Origin: Pseudidiomarina gelatinasegens
Lineage (GTDB): Bacteria > Pseudomonadota > Gammaproteobacteria > Enterobacterales > Alteromonadaceae
Assembly: GCF_004025325.1 (NCBI RefSeq)
Contig: NZ_RSFE01000003.1
Location: forward strand, 310,001-374,000
Length of the DNA stretch: 64,000 bases
Reading direction: 5' to 3'
The stretch's first letter is position 1. Each line of letters opens with the position of its first letter. Of the stretch, positions 28,160 through 38,076 are shown piece by piece. The position numbers and the translations under genes are program-made. The notes beneath the pieces are model-generated. The model worked only from the letters and a program-made list of their open reading frames with translations, had not been told where the DNA came from and did no database searches.

Positions 28160-29619
28160 CAGTTATTCTCCTGCTGAACACTGCCTTGCAACCTTGGTCC
28201 ACTCGGCGTGCTTTGAGCGGTCAACCACGACAAGGTTAATGCATCAAGGTGCCCAGTTACTCGCAACCCTGCCTGTTGCTGCAGCTGTTGTAATTGCTCC
28301 GAGAAGGTCGCCTCCGGTGAGCTGCCTGAAGCCGTAAGCTGCTGTGCTAACCAGCGTTGATAAACCGATTCTGCAGTTTGCGCGTCGGCCGCAGAGTAAC
28401 CCGGTGGTTGTGGCAATAACGCAATAAACTCCCCAGTCCAGTTTGATTTTGGTTGCGTGTCCACACTGTCAACAAATTGCAACTCGCCACCACCTAAATC
28501 AAGTAAGACCGGTAATTGAGGGATTAATATTTGATCAAACCGTGCGCTACCACGCACACATAACAACTCAAAGGTGCGTACCCAATCACAGAATTCAGAC
28601 TCCTGTGGAGGCTTTGGTAATTGCCAGGCAGCAGCTAATGATGCAATTGGTGATTCGCCAGAACCTACTTGCTCCGCACCATTCGCTGGTGTGCTCTTCT
28701 TTTCAAGATGCCCAACATACCAAGCGGTTGTTGCACTCAACACCGCCACCAATGCGCTGGCGGCAAGTATGCGAGTAAATCGGAAACCATTTGAATGCTG
28801 ACTCTTTGTTACGCCACCATCAAGCTCACGCACTGCAAGTTGAATGTGCTTAACCGACACAACAGATTGCTGATCATTGTACGCCGCCAGCAGAGCTCTA
28901 TCACAAAGCAGATTCAAGCGCCGTGGTATCCCCTCACTGGCAATATGCACTTTCTTGATCGCTGCCCTGTCAAATAGGCCACGTTGCGCGCCAGCAACCT
29001 GCAATCGGTAATTAATATAGCGTTCTGAGTCAGCTAACTGCAGAGGTAACAAGTGATAGCGGGCCGTGATGCGCTGTGCAAGCTGTCGCAATTCGCGCCG
29101 ACGCAACAGATCTTGCAGCTCAGGCTGGCCGATAAGAATCACCCGCAGCAGTTTTTGCTGGTTGGTTTCCAGGTTGGTTAATAATCGCAGTTGTTCAAGA
29201 ACTTGTGGCTGCAAGTGCTGAGCTTCATCAATAAGAACAACACACTGTGCGTTATTAGCATGCGCTTGCAATAGAAAATGGCTGAGCTTGTCAGTGAGTT
29301 GTTTGGATGTAACTTGTCGTTTGTTGTAACGGATACCGAATTCATCACACAACGTTGCCAGTAACTCATCAGAGTTAAGCATCGGATTCAGGATGAATGC
29401 GGTTTGAGTTTGCTCGGGTAGCTGTTCTAAGAGCGCACGAGAAACCGTTGTCTTACCCGTACCAACCTCGCCGGTTAGCAAGATAAAACCGCCACTGCCT
29501 TGTAACCCATAACTCAAATGCGCCAGCGCTTCCTGATGCCGTTCACTAAGGTAAAGAAACTGCGGGTCAGGCGCTATCGAAAACGGCTCGGTGTGCAATC
29601 CAAAATAATTGAGATACAT
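28159..29619 (-). CDS. gspA: Type II secretion ATPase GspA (ExeA-like)
   Basis: 486-residue AAA+ protein. It opens with MYLNYFGLHTEPFSIAPDP, typical of ExeA/MshM-type ATPases. Walker A is GEVGTGKTT (about 50-58) and Walker B is VVLIDEAQHL (about 127-136). A single membrane span (about 283-303) leads to a periplasmic part ending in a peptidoglycan_binding_1-like domain (QQLQQQAGLRVTGHLDALTLSWL region, about 445-468). ExeA binds peptidoglycan and promotes secretin multimerisation. It forms a two-gene unit with gspB and is divergent from cca. MSHA-pilus MshM is a similar ATPase, but the C-terminal domain and GspB partner favour GspA. Confidence 0.85.
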   Translation of the reverse strand: MYLNYFGLHTEPFSIAPDPQFLYLSERHQEALAHLSYGLQGSGGFILLTGEVGTGKTTVSRALLEQLPEQTQTAFILNPMLNSDELLATLCDEFGIRYNKRQVTSKQLTDKLSHFLLQAHANNAQCVVLIDEAQHLQPQVLEQLRLLTNLETNQQKLLRVILIGQPELQDLLRRRELRQLAQRITARYHLLPLQLADSERYINYRLQVAGAQRGLFDRAAIKKVHIASEGIPRRLNLLCDRALLAAYNDQQSVVSVKHIQLAVRELDGGVTKSQHSNGFRFTRILAASALVAVLSATTAWYVGHLEKKSTPANGAEQVGSGESPIASLAAAWQLPKPPQESEFCDWVRTFELLCVRGSARFDQILIPQLPVLLDLGGGELQFVDSVDTQPKSNWTGEFIALLPQPPGYSAADAQTAESVYQRWLAQQLTASGSSPEATFSEQLQQLQQQAGLRVTGHLDALTLSWLTAQSTPSGPRLQGSVQQENN

Positions 29620-29723
29620 AGTAACTTCACTGAGATAGTAGCTATTTTAGCCATCAGTGTAACGACTCGCTTGCAACAGAGCCAGTGATTCGCGATCATC
29701 TTATGAAATGACAAGGAGTGAGC

Positions 29724-30833
29724 GTGAAAATATATTTAGTTGGCGGTGCTGTTCGTGACCAATTGCTGGGTAAACCAGTGCATGAGCGTGACTACGTGGT
29801 GGTCGGTGCTAGCGCTGAAGACATGCTGGCGCGCGGTTTTCGTCAAGTAGGTAAGGATTTCCCAGTGTTCCTGCATCCCAAAACGGGCGAAGAATACGCG
29901 CTCGCTCGCACTGAACGTAAAGATGGACAAGGCTATACTGGCTTTGCCGTGAGTGCAGATAAGACAGTGACGCTAGAAGACGACCTTTTGCGACGCGACC
30001 TCACCATCAATGCGATTGCACAAGATGATGCCGGTCAGCTCATCGACCCCTACCATGGCTTAGACGATATTAAGCAAAAAAGTTTACGCCATGTCTCGCC
30101 CGCCTTTGCTGAAGATCCATTACGGGTATTACGCGTAGCGCGTTTTGCCGCGCGTTTTGCTGAAGATGGATTTACCGTTGCCCCCGAAACGCTTGCATTA
30201 ATGCAGGCTATGAGCGCTCAAGGTGAACTGAGTACGCTTGCCGCAGAACGTGTGTGGCGGGAAACCGAAAAGGCACTGACCAGTTCATCGCCACATGTCT
30301 ATTGGCAAGTTTTAATTGCAGCAAACGCACTGACACCGTGGTTTGCGGAACTCACAGACACACTCAATACAAGTGATATGGCAAGCCAACTTGAACGTAT
30401 TAAGAGCGAGGCGGACACCACGATTGCCTGGGCATTAACATGCCAGCGGCTTAACCATATGCAACTAACCAGCTTGCAACAGCGCTTACGGGTGCCCAAT
30501 GACTACCAAGACTTAACCGGGGCAGCATTAAAAATAAACTATCAACCCCATCACGCTATTGATGCAGACTGGGCCTTTCAGGCTATTTGCCAGGCTGATG
30601 GATGGCGTCGCCCTGAAAAGCTTGCGCGTTTAGTGACATTATGGAAAGCGCTTGGCCTGCCAGCGAAAGAAGCACAACAACTACGCTTGGCATTTGAACA
30701 AGCACAGTCGGTGAAAGCCAAAGACGTTATCGCCATAGCGGCCCAAAACGGTGAGCCATTAAATGGCCCTGAAATTGGGGTGGCGGTAAGAGAAGCGCAG
30801 CGCACTGCCATGCTGAATGCATGGCAGCCATGA
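29724..30833 (+). CDS. cca: CCA-adding tRNA nucleotidyltransferase, HD-less type
   Basis: Adds or repairs the 3' CCA of tRNAs. The class II signature [11 protein letters not shown] is followed by HERDYVVVG, where Glu21 replaces the first metal Asp of E. coli (DRD) and Asp23 is kept. Then come [23 protein letters not shown] and [23 protein letters not shown]. After about residue 190 the sequence departs from E. coli and has no HD phosphohydrolase motif, so the 2',3'-phosphodiesterase activity should be absent. It has 369 residues against 412. I choose GTG 29724 (AAGGAG five bases upstream) over GTG 29718, which abuts that site. Confidence 0.92.
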   Translation: MKIYLVGGAVRDQLLGKPVHERDYVVVGASAEDMLARGFRQVGKDFPVFLHPKTGEEYALARTERKDGQGYTGFAVSADKTVTLEDDLLRRDLTINAIAQDDAGQLIDPYHGLDDIKQKSLRHVSPAFAEDPLRVLRVARFAARFAEDGFTVAPETLALMQAMSAQGELSTLAAERVWRETEKALTSSSPHVYWQVLIAANALTPWFAELTDTLNTSDMASQLERIKSEADTTIAWALTCQRLNHMQLTSLQQRLRVPNDYQDLTGAALKINYQPHHAIDADWAFQAICQADGWRRPEKLARLVTLWKALGLPAKEAQQLRLAFEQAQSVKAKDVIAIAAQNGEPLNGPEIGVAVREAQRTAMLNAWQP

Positions 30834-30835
30834 AA

Positions 30836-31630
30836 CTAGATAAATAAGATAAATAAAAATGTACCGAGCGCGAGCCGATAAATGACAAACGGCAGCATAC
30901 CCATACGGCTGATAACCTGCAGAAATACGTGAATACACACATAAGCGGCAACAAAGGATGTGAGCACGCCAATGATTACCGGCAACCAAGCCACAGGTTC
31001 AGCTTGCTGCACTAATTTGAGCCCTTGATAGCCACCGGCCATAATAATTATCGGTATCGATAGTAAAAAGCTGAACCGCGCCGCATCCGTTTTAGTCAGC
31101 CCAAGTAACATGCCTGCAGTCATTGTTATTCCTGAACGCGATGTGCCAGGAATCAGGGCTAATGCTTGCATTGCGCCAATTATCATCACTTGTTTAAATG
31201 TTAATTGTTCTAGCTGTTGTTGCTGAGATGCCCGAGCATCCGCAAACCAGAGCAATAAGCCAAAAACAATGGTACTGGTTGCGATGACCAACGCTGAGCG
31301 CCCAAAATTTTCGACTAAATCACTGCCGAGTAGCCCTGCTAAACCGGCCGGAATAGTGCCCCAAATAATTAGCCACGCCAAGCGGCTGTGCGCATTGTGC
31401 CGACCGCGTAAGCTAGCGACCCAGTTCACCAGTAGCTCGCCGACTTCCTGTCGAAAATATAAAACGACAGCCAACAAGGTGCCAACGTGAACTGCGACAT
31501 CAAATGCTAAACCTTGATCTTCCCACCCAAACAACTGCGACGGTAAAATTAAATGGGCCGAACTCGATATCGGCAGAAACTCAGTAAAACCTTGAATTAA
31601 CGCGAGAATTATAGCTTCCAATGTGCTCAC
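30836..31630 (-). CDS. uppP: Undecaprenyl-diphosphatase UppP (BacA)
   Basis: Integral membrane enzyme that dephosphorylates undecaprenyl diphosphate to recycle the cell-wall lipid carrier; overexpression gives bacitracin resistance in E. coli. It has 264 residues and about eight membrane spans. The active-site segments are intact: [17 protein letters not shown] near the N-terminus and [16 protein letters not shown] in the middle. Its ATG overlaps the folK stop (ATGA). It is convergent with cca, with only 2 bp between the stop codons. Confidence 0.95.
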   Translation of the reverse strand: MSTLEAIILALIQGFTEFLPISSSAHLILPSQLFGWEDQGLAFDVAVHVGTLLAVVLYFRQEVGELLVNWVASLRGRHNAHSRLAWLIIWGTIPAGLAGLLGSDLVENFGRSALVIATSTIVFGLLLWFADARASQQQQLEQLTFKQVMIIGAMQALALIPGTSRSGITMTAGMLLGLTKTDAARFSFLLSIPIIIMAGGYQGLKLVQQAEPVAWLPVIIGVLTSFVAAYVCIHVFLQVISRMGMLPFVIYRLALGTFLFILFI

Positions 31631-32175
31631 GATAATGACTTCCTTGTAGATGGTTGAATAAGTTTAAGGTGTGGTAGTGCATCAAACTCGAAAGATAACG
31701 GCTCCAGCACTTGTTCGCCACGATAGTTTTGCCAGTGTTCTGCAAAGCTTTTACCTGTTTGCGGATGCCGGTTATTGGGACTAATTTCTGCTAATGGCCA
31801 TAACACAAAAGCGTTGGTCAATATTTCGGCGCGTGGCAGTTGCACCGGACTCTCACTGATCAGGTCGTCATAAAGCAGAATATCGATATCTAAAGTTCTC
31901 GGACTAAATCGCGTTGCGCCATCGACATGCCCGTGTTGGCGCTCGATGTCCTTACAAATAGCACTGACCGACTCAACGCCTAAATCAGTTGTAACACTGG
32001 CAACGAGATTAAAGAAACGGTTCCCGGAAAAGCCAACGGCGTCACTTTCAAATACTCGTGACACGTACATTGGTTGGTCTGATGTCGCAAACGCATCATG
32101 TAATGCACTGATACCAGCACGGACGAAACGCTCACGATCTCGGTTACTGCCAATGCCAAACCAAACCGTGCTCAC
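31627..32175 (-). CDS. folK: Hydroxymethyl-dihydropterin pyrophosphokinase FolK
   Basis: Transfers pyrophosphate from ATP to 6-hydroxymethyl-dihydropterin in folate synthesis. It has 182 residues. The N-terminal [10 protein letters not shown], the [16 protein letters not shown] pterin-site segment and the HPPK signature [16 protein letters not shown] are all present. The catalysed step directly follows that of FolB, whose gene overlaps its start by 4 bp. The two form a small folate module ahead of uppP. E. coli keeps its main folK elsewhere (next to pcnB), so this may be an extra copy. Confidence 0.92.
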   Translation of the reverse strand: MSTVWFGIGSNRDRERFVRAGISALHDAFATSDQPMYVSRVFESDAVGFSGNRFFNLVASVTTDLGVESVSAICKDIERQHGHVDGATRFSPRTLDIDILLYDDLISESPVQLPRAEILTNAFVLWPLAEISPNNRHPQTGKSFAEHWQNYRGEQVLEPLSFEFDALPHLKLIQPSTRKSLS

Positions 32176-32525
32176 ACAGCAGCCCTCACAATCTCAACCG
32201 CGGTTTGGCGCGCGTTCGCTACCGCTTGCGGCTTACCGACTTTAACTCGCACGCGTGGGCATTTGAATTCAGTTAACACCAGCGCAGCAACTTCTTCGGC
32301 TACAGTTTCGATTAAAGCACGAGGCCGTGACTGGATGAGCGCGGTCACAGCCTTACTCAATGCATCATAATCAAGCGCATCGCTTAATTTCTCGGAGCGT
32401 GCTGCTGCCTGGTTATCCCAATCCATTTCGAGATCAAGCACCAATGGCTGAGTTTGCTCATGTTCCCAGTCGTACACACCAATGTAGGCGTCAACAACCA
32501 AGCTTTCGATAAAAACTTTATCCAT
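32172..32525 (-). CDS. folB: Dihydroneopterin aldolase FolB
   Basis: 117-residue aldolase/epimerase that converts dihydroneopterin to 6-hydroxymethyl-dihydropterin and glycolaldehyde. Family features are the start MDKVFIESLVVDAYIGVYDWE, the LDYDALSKAV segment, LIETVAEEVA with the conserved Glu, and the late VRVKVGKPQAV. No strong Shine-Dalgarno is visible before the ATG. It is divergent from plsY, as in E. coli, and heads the folB-folK-uppP run. Confidence 0.94.
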   Translation of the reverse strand: MDKVFIESLVVDAYIGVYDWEHEQTQPLVLDLEMDWDNQAAARSEKLSDALDYDALSKAVTALIQSRPRALIETVAEEVAALVLTEFKCPRVRVKVGKPQAVANARQTAVEIVRAAV

Positions 32526-32638
32526 GCGTCGTACCGTATTAATAGAATTTCGGCGCTAAAGCGCTTATGCTATGGGTTTTGAATAGTAACGGAAAGTGGA
32601 CCAGAAGCAAACGGCTTGTATGCCGGTTTAAGTGACCT

Positions 32639-33232
32639 ATGGGTGCATTAATTTTACTTGCGATTATTTCAGCCTATCTATTCGGCTCTATTAGCAGCGC
32701 TGTGCTAATTTGCCGCTTATTCGGGCTGCCCGATCCCCGCACCTCCGGCTCAAATAATCCTGGAGCCACCAATGTCTACCGCTTAGGCGGCAAAATTCCA
32801 GCGTTGTTAACACTCTGGTTCGATGTACTCAAAGGGATGGTTCCGGTTTGGATATCGTACTTCCTTGGCATTGAACCATTTTACCTTGGCCTAATTGCCG
32901 TAGCAGCCTGCTTGGGCCATATATTTCCACTTTATTTCCATTTCCGCGGGGGCAAGGCCGTTGCGACCGCGCTCGGTGCTATGTTCCCCGTGGCATGGGA
33001 AATGGCTCTATTGCTGATTGCTACCTGGCTACTGGTATTTCGAATTAGCCGTGTATCGTCATTGGCAGCAATTGTTACGGTGAGTCTGGCACCTTTCTTT
33101 GCCTACTGGATCAAACCCCAATACACCGTGCCCGTTATTATGATTTCGGTACTGATTATGTGGCGCCATCAATCTAATATTGTGCGCTTACGTACTGGGC
33201 AAGAAAAGCGTACGACGCGACGCGAAGACTAA
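32639..33232 (+). CDS. plsY: Acyl-phosphate:glycerol-3-phosphate acyltransferase PlsY
   Basis: Membrane acyltransferase for the first step of phospholipid synthesis, using acyl-phosphate from PlsX. It has 197 residues and about five membrane spans. The three PlsY motifs are present: [14 protein letters not shown], then [17 protein letters not shown], and [21 protein letters not shown]. The window also carries plsC, the second acylation step. It is convergent with tsaD across 6 bp. Confidence 0.95.
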   Translation: MGALILLAIISAYLFGSISSAVLICRLFGLPDPRTSGSNNPGATNVYRLGGKIPALLTLWFDVLKGMVPVWISYFLGIEPFYLGLIAVAACLGHIFPLYFHFRGGKAVATALGAMFPVAWEMALLLIATWLLVFRISRVSSLAAIVTVSLAPFFAYWIKPQYTVPVIMISVLIMWRHQSNIVRLRTGQEKRTTRRED

Positions 33233-33238
33233 AGCCAT

Positions 33239-34255
33239 TTAACCTGGCGCAGTAAGCTGCTCAAGTGGCCAACGCGGATAGGTTTTAATGTGAATGTCTG
33301 AGCGTTCACCAGCAACCAAGCGCTGCGCACCAGCATATGCAATCATGGCACCATTGTCGGTACAAAATTCAGTTCTTGGAAAGTAAACCTTGCCACCGAT
33401 ACTTTGGGTAAAGTCATGCAATTGCTGGCGTAAATGTTGGTTTGCACTCACTCCACCCGCTACTACCAAACGCTTTAAACCAGTTTGCTCTAATGCCCGT
33501 CGGCATTTAATCACTAAGGTATCCACTACGGCATCCTGAAATGCCCGTGCAACATTGGCGAGCGCTTGTTCGGAGCCATCCGTACTGGCTATAGTATTGG
33601 CAGCAAAGGTTTTAAGCCCACTAAAGGAAAAGTCCAAACCGGGACGGTCGGTCATTGGTCGAGGAAAACGATAAACGCCATTCTCACCATGTTCCGCCAT
33701 GGCTGCCAAGCGCGGCCCTCCTGGGTAGTCCAGCCCCATGAGTTTCGCGGTTTTATCAAATGCCTCACCGGCAGCATCATCGACCGACTCACCCAACAAG
33801 GTGTATTGACCGATTCCGTCAACTTGCACCAGTTGAGTATGCCCACCAGACACTAACAACGCCACAAACGGGAATTGCGGTGGTTGGTCTTCCAGCATTG
33901 GTGCCAATAAATGACCTTCCATATGATGCACCGCTATGGCTGGAACATTCCAACCCAAGGCTAAACTGCGGCCAATGCAAGAACCAACCAGCAAAGCACC
34001 AACGAGTCCTGGCCCAGCGGTATAGGCAACGCCGTCTATATCGGAGGATTTCAGATTGGCCTGAGTCAGTGCTGCTTGAATTAAAGGCAAGGTTTTACGA
34101 ACGTGATCACGTGACGCCAATTCTGGGACAACACCGCCGTAATCAGCGTGCAACTTCACTTGGGAGTATAGCTGGTGTGCCAGCAATCCGTGCTCGGTAT
34201 CGTAAATAGCGATGCCCGTTTCATCACAGGATGTTTCTATTCCTAGCACACGCAT
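33239..34255 (-). CDS. tsaD: tRNA t6A37 threonylcarbamoyltransferase TsaD
   Basis: Catalytic subunit (with TsaB and TsaE) that transfers threonylcarbamoyl from TC-AMP to A37 of ANN-decoding tRNAs. It starts [14 protein letters not shown]. The Fe/Zn-binding HMEGH motif (His111, His115), [13 protein letters not shown]-like '[17 protein letters not shown]', and [13 protein letters not shown] are intact. It has 338 residues, the normal length. RBS GAGGG is well placed. In E. coli tsaD faces rpsU-dnaG-rpoD; here pilU and pilT lie upstream instead. Confidence 0.96.
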   Translation of the reverse strand: MRVLGIETSCDETGIAIYDTEHGLLAHQLYSQVKLHADYGGVVPELASRDHVRKTLPLIQAALTQANLKSSDIDGVAYTAGPGLVGALLVGSCIGRSLALGWNVPAIAVHHMEGHLLAPMLEDQPPQFPFVALLVSGGHTQLVQVDGIGQYTLLGESVDDAAGEAFDKTAKLMGLDYPGGPRLAAMAEHGENGVYRFPRPMTDRPGLDFSFSGLKTFAANTIASTDGSEQALANVARAFQDAVVDTLVIKCRRALEQTGLKRLVVAGGVSANQHLRQQLHDFTQSIGGKVYFPRTEFCTDNGAMIAYAGAQRLVAGERSDIHIKTYPRWPLEQLTAPG

Positions 34256-34316
34256 GAAAGCCCTCGAAATTCAGGTTAAAAAACGGCGCACAGTTTAACC
34301 CAAATTTCCTGCGAAG

Positions 34317-35432
34317 TCAGTCAAGATCGACTGTTGCACCCTGTAACGCGCTGTCATCGTCACTGGCGTTACTGTCGCCACTAAGTTTAATCCGCAAGCG
34401 CAGGTCATTCGGCGCATCGGCATGACGTAACGTTTCTTCGTAACTGATACGCCCAGCTTTGTACAAATCAAATAGGGCTTGGTCAAAAGTTTGCATACCA
34501 AGCTCGCGCGATTTAGCCATAATTTCCTTTATTTCACCCATGTCATTGGTTGCTATTTTTTCCGCAACAATTGGGCTATTTAGTAGAATCTCAATGGCTG
34601 CCACGCGCCCACCATCAATGGTCGGAACTAACTGTTGTGCGACAATTCCACGAAGGTTTAATGACAAATCAAACATTAATTTGCCAATTTTTTCCTTCGG
34701 CACCATATGCATGATCCGTTCGATGGCTTGGTTCGCGTTATTGGCGTGTAAGGTTGCAACACACAAGTGACCCGTTTCAGCAAAAGTAAGTGCATACTCC
34801 ATGGTTTCCTGTGAGCGAATTTCACCGACCAAAATTACATCTGGAGCCTGACGCAGTGAACTCTTCAGCGCAGCCTCAAATGATTCAGTATCAGCGCCCA
34901 CTTCGCGCTGCGTGACCATTGACTTGCCGTGGTCATGAACGAATTCTACCGGGTCTTCAATGGTTAGAATGTGTCCTTTCGAGTGGTGGTTACGGTAGCC
35001 GATTAAAGCCGCGAGCGTTGTTGACTTACCCGTGCCCGTTCCACCAACAACCAACATCAAACCACGTTTATTCATGATTAACTTGGTCAGTACTTCCGGT
35101 AATTTTAATTCTTCAACGGTCGGAATGTCGGTAACAATACGGCGAACAACCATACCTGCACGCTGGCGCTGCCAAAATGCACTCACCCGAAAGCGACCGA
35201 TGCCTTCACGAAAGATAGCGAAGTTAGATTCTTTATCTTCCATAAATTCTTTAAGATGTTTTTCGCCAAGCGCTTCTTTTACAATGCCTAAAGCTGCATT
35301 ATCGCTAAGCTTTTGCTCACTAAGCGGTAGCAATTCACCATTTATTTTGGCGCTTGGTGGTAAGCCCGCTGAGATAAACAAGTCAGAGCTGTTACGCTCG
35401 ACCATTATTTTCAACAGTTTGTCTAAAACCAT
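34317..35432 (-). CDS. pilU: Type IV pilus retraction ATPase PilU
   Basis: Hexameric secretion-type ATPase that supports PilT in pilus retraction. It has 371 residues. The N-terminal PAS-like domain starts MVLDKLLKIMVERNSSDLF. Walker A is GGTGTGKST (about 130-138). The Asp box DPVEFVHDHG, Walker B PDVILVGEIRSQ and His box TGHLCVATLHANN follow. It differs from PilT in its longer C-terminus, which ends LRHADAPNDLRLRIKLSG plus an acidic tail. It sits 2 bp downstream of pilT, the usual pilTU tandem. Confidence 0.94.
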   Translation of the reverse strand: MVLDKLLKIMVERNSSDLFISAGLPPSAKINGELLPLSEQKLSDNAALGIVKEALGEKHLKEFMEDKESNFAIFREGIGRFRVSAFWQRQRAGMVVRRIVTDIPTVEELKLPEVLTKLIMNKRGLMLVVGGTGTGKSTTLAALIGYRNHHSKGHILTIEDPVEFVHDHGKSMVTQREVGADTESFEAALKSSLRQAPDVILVGEIRSQETMEYALTFAETGHLCVATLHANNANQAIERIMHMVPKEKIGKLMFDLSLNLRGIVAQQLVPTIDGGRVAAIEILLNSPIVAEKIATNDMGEIKEIMAKSRELGMQTFDQALFDLYKAGRISYEETLRHADAPNDLRLRIKLSGDSNASDDDSALQGATVDLD

Positions 35433-35434
35433 AA

Positions 35435-36469
35435 TTAGAAACTATCCTTATTGGCCGATTTCGCCTTAGCATCAGCGCGTGACACCAGCCCTTGATTCAA
35501 CAAGTTCTGCAAGCACTGATCAAGTGTTTGCATACCGTGCGCTGCGCCGGTTTGTATTGAAGAATACATCTGCGCGATTTTATCTTCGCGAATCAGGTTC
35601 TTGATTGCCGACGTTGCAATCATGATTTCATGCGCTGCGACACGGCCACCACCCACCTTCTTCAAGAGTGTTTGTGAAATAACAGCACGTAGAGATTCAG
35701 ACAACATAGAACGAATCATCGGCTTTTCATCGCCAGGGAACACATCAACAATACGGTCGATGGTTTTCGGTGCCGAGGTTGTGTGCAACGTACCAAATAC
35801 TAAATGGCCAGTTTCCGCGGCCGTCATTGCAAGGCGGATGGTTTCTAAGTCACGCATCTCACCTACCAGAATAACATCAGGGTCTTCACGTAACGCCGAA
35901 CGTAACGCATTACTAAAACTATGCGTGTCGCGATGAACCTCACGTTGGTTAATCAGGCTGCGTTTGTTTTTGTGCACGAATTCTATTGGGTCTTCAATGG
36001 TGAGAATGTGGTGATACTTATTTTCATTCACATAATCAATCATTGCCGCCAAGGTGGTCGATTTACCAGAACCTGTCGGGCCGGTTACCAAAACGAGCCC
36101 ACGGGGATTATCAGAAATATTTTTGAATATCTCAGGGGCACCTAACTGTTCAAGTGTCAAAACATCGCTAGGAATGGTACGAAAAACCGCACCAGCACCT
36201 CGGTTTTGCACAAATGCGTTAACACGAAAGCGTGCTAAATCAGGAACTTCAAATGAAAAATCGCACTCAAGGTTTTGTTCATATTCCTTGCGCTGGCGGT
36301 CATTCATAATGTCATAGACCAGTTCCTGCACCTCTTTGTGACTCAGTGCTGGGATATTTATTTTACGAACGTCACCGTCTACCCGTATCATAGGAGGCGA
36401 ATCTGCGGATAAATGTAAGTCGGACGATTTATGTTTAACAGAGAAACTGAGTAGCTCAGTGATATCCAT
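35435..36469 (-). CDS. pilT: Type IV pilus retraction ATPase PilT
   Basis: Motor that depolymerises type IV pili, driving twitching motility and DNA uptake. It has 344 residues. Features in order: MDITELLSFSVKHKSSDLHL, Walker A GPTGSGKST (130-138), Asp box IEDPIEFVH, Walker B PDVILVGEMRD, His box TGHLVFGTLHTTS, and a variant of the retraction-specific AIRNLIRE motif (SAIKNLIREDK). RBS AAGAGG precedes ATG 36469. It is divergent from yggS over 34 bp, the widely conserved pilT//yggS arrangement. Confidence 0.96.
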   Translation of the reverse strand: MDITELLSFSVKHKSSDLHLSADSPPMIRVDGDVRKINIPALSHKEVQELVYDIMNDRQRKEYEQNLECDFSFEVPDLARFRVNAFVQNRGAGAVFRTIPSDVLTLEQLGAPEIFKNISDNPRGLVLVTGPTGSGKSTTLAAMIDYVNENKYHHILTIEDPIEFVHKNKRSLINQREVHRDTHSFSNALRSALREDPDVILVGEMRDLETIRLAMTAAETGHLVFGTLHTTSAPKTIDRIVDVFPGDEKPMIRSMLSESLRAVISQTLLKKVGGGRVAAHEIMIATSAIKNLIREDKIAQMYSSIQTGAAHGMQTLDQCLQNLLNQGLVSRADAKAKSANKDSF

Positions 36470-36503
36470 ATAACAGCCTCTTGTAAGTGAGTTTTAGCCA
36501 TTG

Positions 36504-37217
36504 ATGAATAGCATAGCTGAACGCATAAAAGAAGTCCGTAATGAAATTGCTCAGGTGTGTAGCGCCCATAAGCGCAGTGCTCATAGCGTGCAATTAATCG
36601 CGGTGAGCAAAACAAAACCCGCGGCAGACATTGTCGCAGCCTACAATGCTGGACAACGAGACTTCGGCGAAAACTATGTCCAAGAAGCTATTGCAAAAAT
36701 TGTGCAATTGTCTGATTACCCCATTACGTGGCACTTTATTGGTCCCATTCAATCGAACAAGACCCGTGATATCGCACAACATTTTGATTGGGTGCACAGC
36801 ATCGATCGAGAAAAAATAGCACGCCGACTGGCGCAGCAACGTTCCGATGAACTTGCCCCGCTTAACGTATTAATTCAAATTAATATCGACGATGAAACGT
36901 CAAAAGCGGGCGTAGCGCCAGCACAAATGCTTGAGCTCGCGGCTGTTATCTCAGAATTACCGCAGCTGCGTTTACGTGGGCTGATGACGATACCTACTGC
37001 TCAAACTGATCCGTCTGCCACTTCTGAAAGTTTTGCCGCCATGCAGCGGTTGTTTTCTGAGTTAAAAGCCCAATATCAACAAGTAGATACATTATCAATG
37101 GGGATGAGTGCCGACTGGCCGTACGCTGTTGCGCAAGGCGCGACCATGATTCGTATTGGCACGTCGTTATTCGGCGCTCGGCTGCCCAAAAATGAACAAA
37201 CAGGAGACCTTACATGA
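36504..37217 (+). CDS. yggS: PLP homeostasis protein YggS (PLPBP family)
   Basis: Pyridoxal-phosphate-binding TIM-barrel protein with no known catalysis, which keeps PLP and amino-acid pools balanced in E. coli. The PLP lysine lies in LIAVSKTKPA. Other family blocks are RDFGENYVQEA, WHFIGPIQSNK, LIQINIDDETSKAG and LSMGMSADWPYAVAQGATMIRIG. I choose ATG 36504, aligned with E. coli, over the TTG at 36501. It overlaps proC by ATGA, so the pair is translationally coupled; this pairing recurs in many bacteria. Confidence 0.94.
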   Translation: MNSIAERIKEVRNEIAQVCSAHKRSAHSVQLIAVSKTKPAADIVAAYNAGQRDFGENYVQEAIAKIVQLSDYPITWHFIGPIQSNKTRDIAQHFDWVHSIDREKIARRLAQQRSDELAPLNVLIQINIDDETSKAGVAPAQMLELAAVISELPQLRLRGLMTIPTAQTDPSATSESFAAMQRLFSELKAQYQQVDTLSMGMSADWPYAVAQGATMIRIGTSLFGARLPKNEQTGDLT

Positions 37218-38041
37218 CGACATCGCCTCGTAAAATAGCATTTATCGGTGCGGGAAATATGACGCAAAGCATTGTTGGCGGCATGGTCAAAAGTGGCTAC
37301 CCCAGCGATCTCATTTACGTGAGCAACCCAAGCCCAGCAAAATTAGAGAAGATGCGCGATACGTTGCATGTACACACCAGCCAAGATAATGCTGAAGTAG
37401 CTAACGCTGCTGACGTTATTGTGCTTTCCGTAAAACCACAGTTAATGGCCGATGTTTGCGCTGCCCTAACCGAGCAGGTTGCCAACTTAAGTGAAAAACT
37501 CATTGTGACTATCGCTGCAGGTATTCGCATTGAAAAGTACCGTCAATATCTTGGCAATTCAATTCGTATGATTCGCGTTATGCCAAATACACCGTCACTT
37601 GTCGGTAAAGGAATGTCTGGATTAGTCGCTGATGACAGGGTTAATGACGATGACAAAGCCTATATTACTGAAGCATTTGATGGCGTTGGCGCAACTTTAT
37701 GGGTCGCAAATGAAGATGAGCTTGATATTCTAGGTGCCGTAGCGGGCAGTGGTCCTGCATATTTCTTTGAATTTATGGCCAGCTTGCAAAAAGCTGCTAC
37801 CGCGCTAGGCTTTGACCGAGAGAAAGCCCGTCTTATGGTACAACAAACTGCGTTGGGCGCAGCTGAAATGGCTATAGCAAGCGAATTGGAGCTGGAAGAC
37901 TTACGTAAACAAGTGACCAGTAAAGGCGGATCAACGGCCAAAGGTGTTGAAGTCTATCAAGGCGCAGACATTGACGATATCTCTGCGAGAGCAGTGAAAG
38001 CTGCCGTGAAACGCAATCAAGAAATGGCGGAACTGTTTTAA
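37214..38041 (+). CDS. proC: Pyrroline-5-carboxylate reductase ProC
   Basis: Last step of proline synthesis: NAD(P)H reduction of P5C. It has 275 residues. The Rossmann start KIAFIGAGNMTQSIVGG is followed by VLSVKPQ, RVMPNTPSLVGKGMSG, AVAGSGPAYFFEFM and the C-terminal signature LRKQVTSKGGSTAKGVEVYQ. Together with proB and proA at 46-48.6 kb the window encodes the whole glutamate-to-proline route. It overlaps yggS by 4 bp and is followed by yggT. Confidence 0.97.
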   Translation: MTTSPRKIAFIGAGNMTQSIVGGMVKSGYPSDLIYVSNPSPAKLEKMRDTLHVHTSQDNAEVANAADVIVLSVKPQLMADVCAALTEQVANLSEKLIVTIAAGIRIEKYRQYLGNSIRMIRVMPNTPSLVGKGMSGLVADDRVNDDDKAYITEAFDGVGATLWVANEDELDILGAVAGSGPAYFFEFMASLQKAATALGFDREKARLMVQQTALGAAEMAIASELELEDLRKQVTSKGGSTAKGVEVYQGADIDDISARAVKAAVKRNQEMAELF

Positions 38042-38076
38042 CTGACTGTTTTTAATTAACTATTTAGAGAGCCACT

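Noticed and set aside
29724-30833. cca as a frameshifted or truncated gene
   Set aside because: The frame is intact to a stop 2 bp from uppP, and the altered C-terminus reads as an ordinary helical tail. An HD-less Cca subgroup is known.
33760-34209. 149-codon plus-strand frame opposite tsaD
   Set aside because: TsaD on the minus strand is complete and conserved through this whole interval; the opposite frame shows no recognisable domain.
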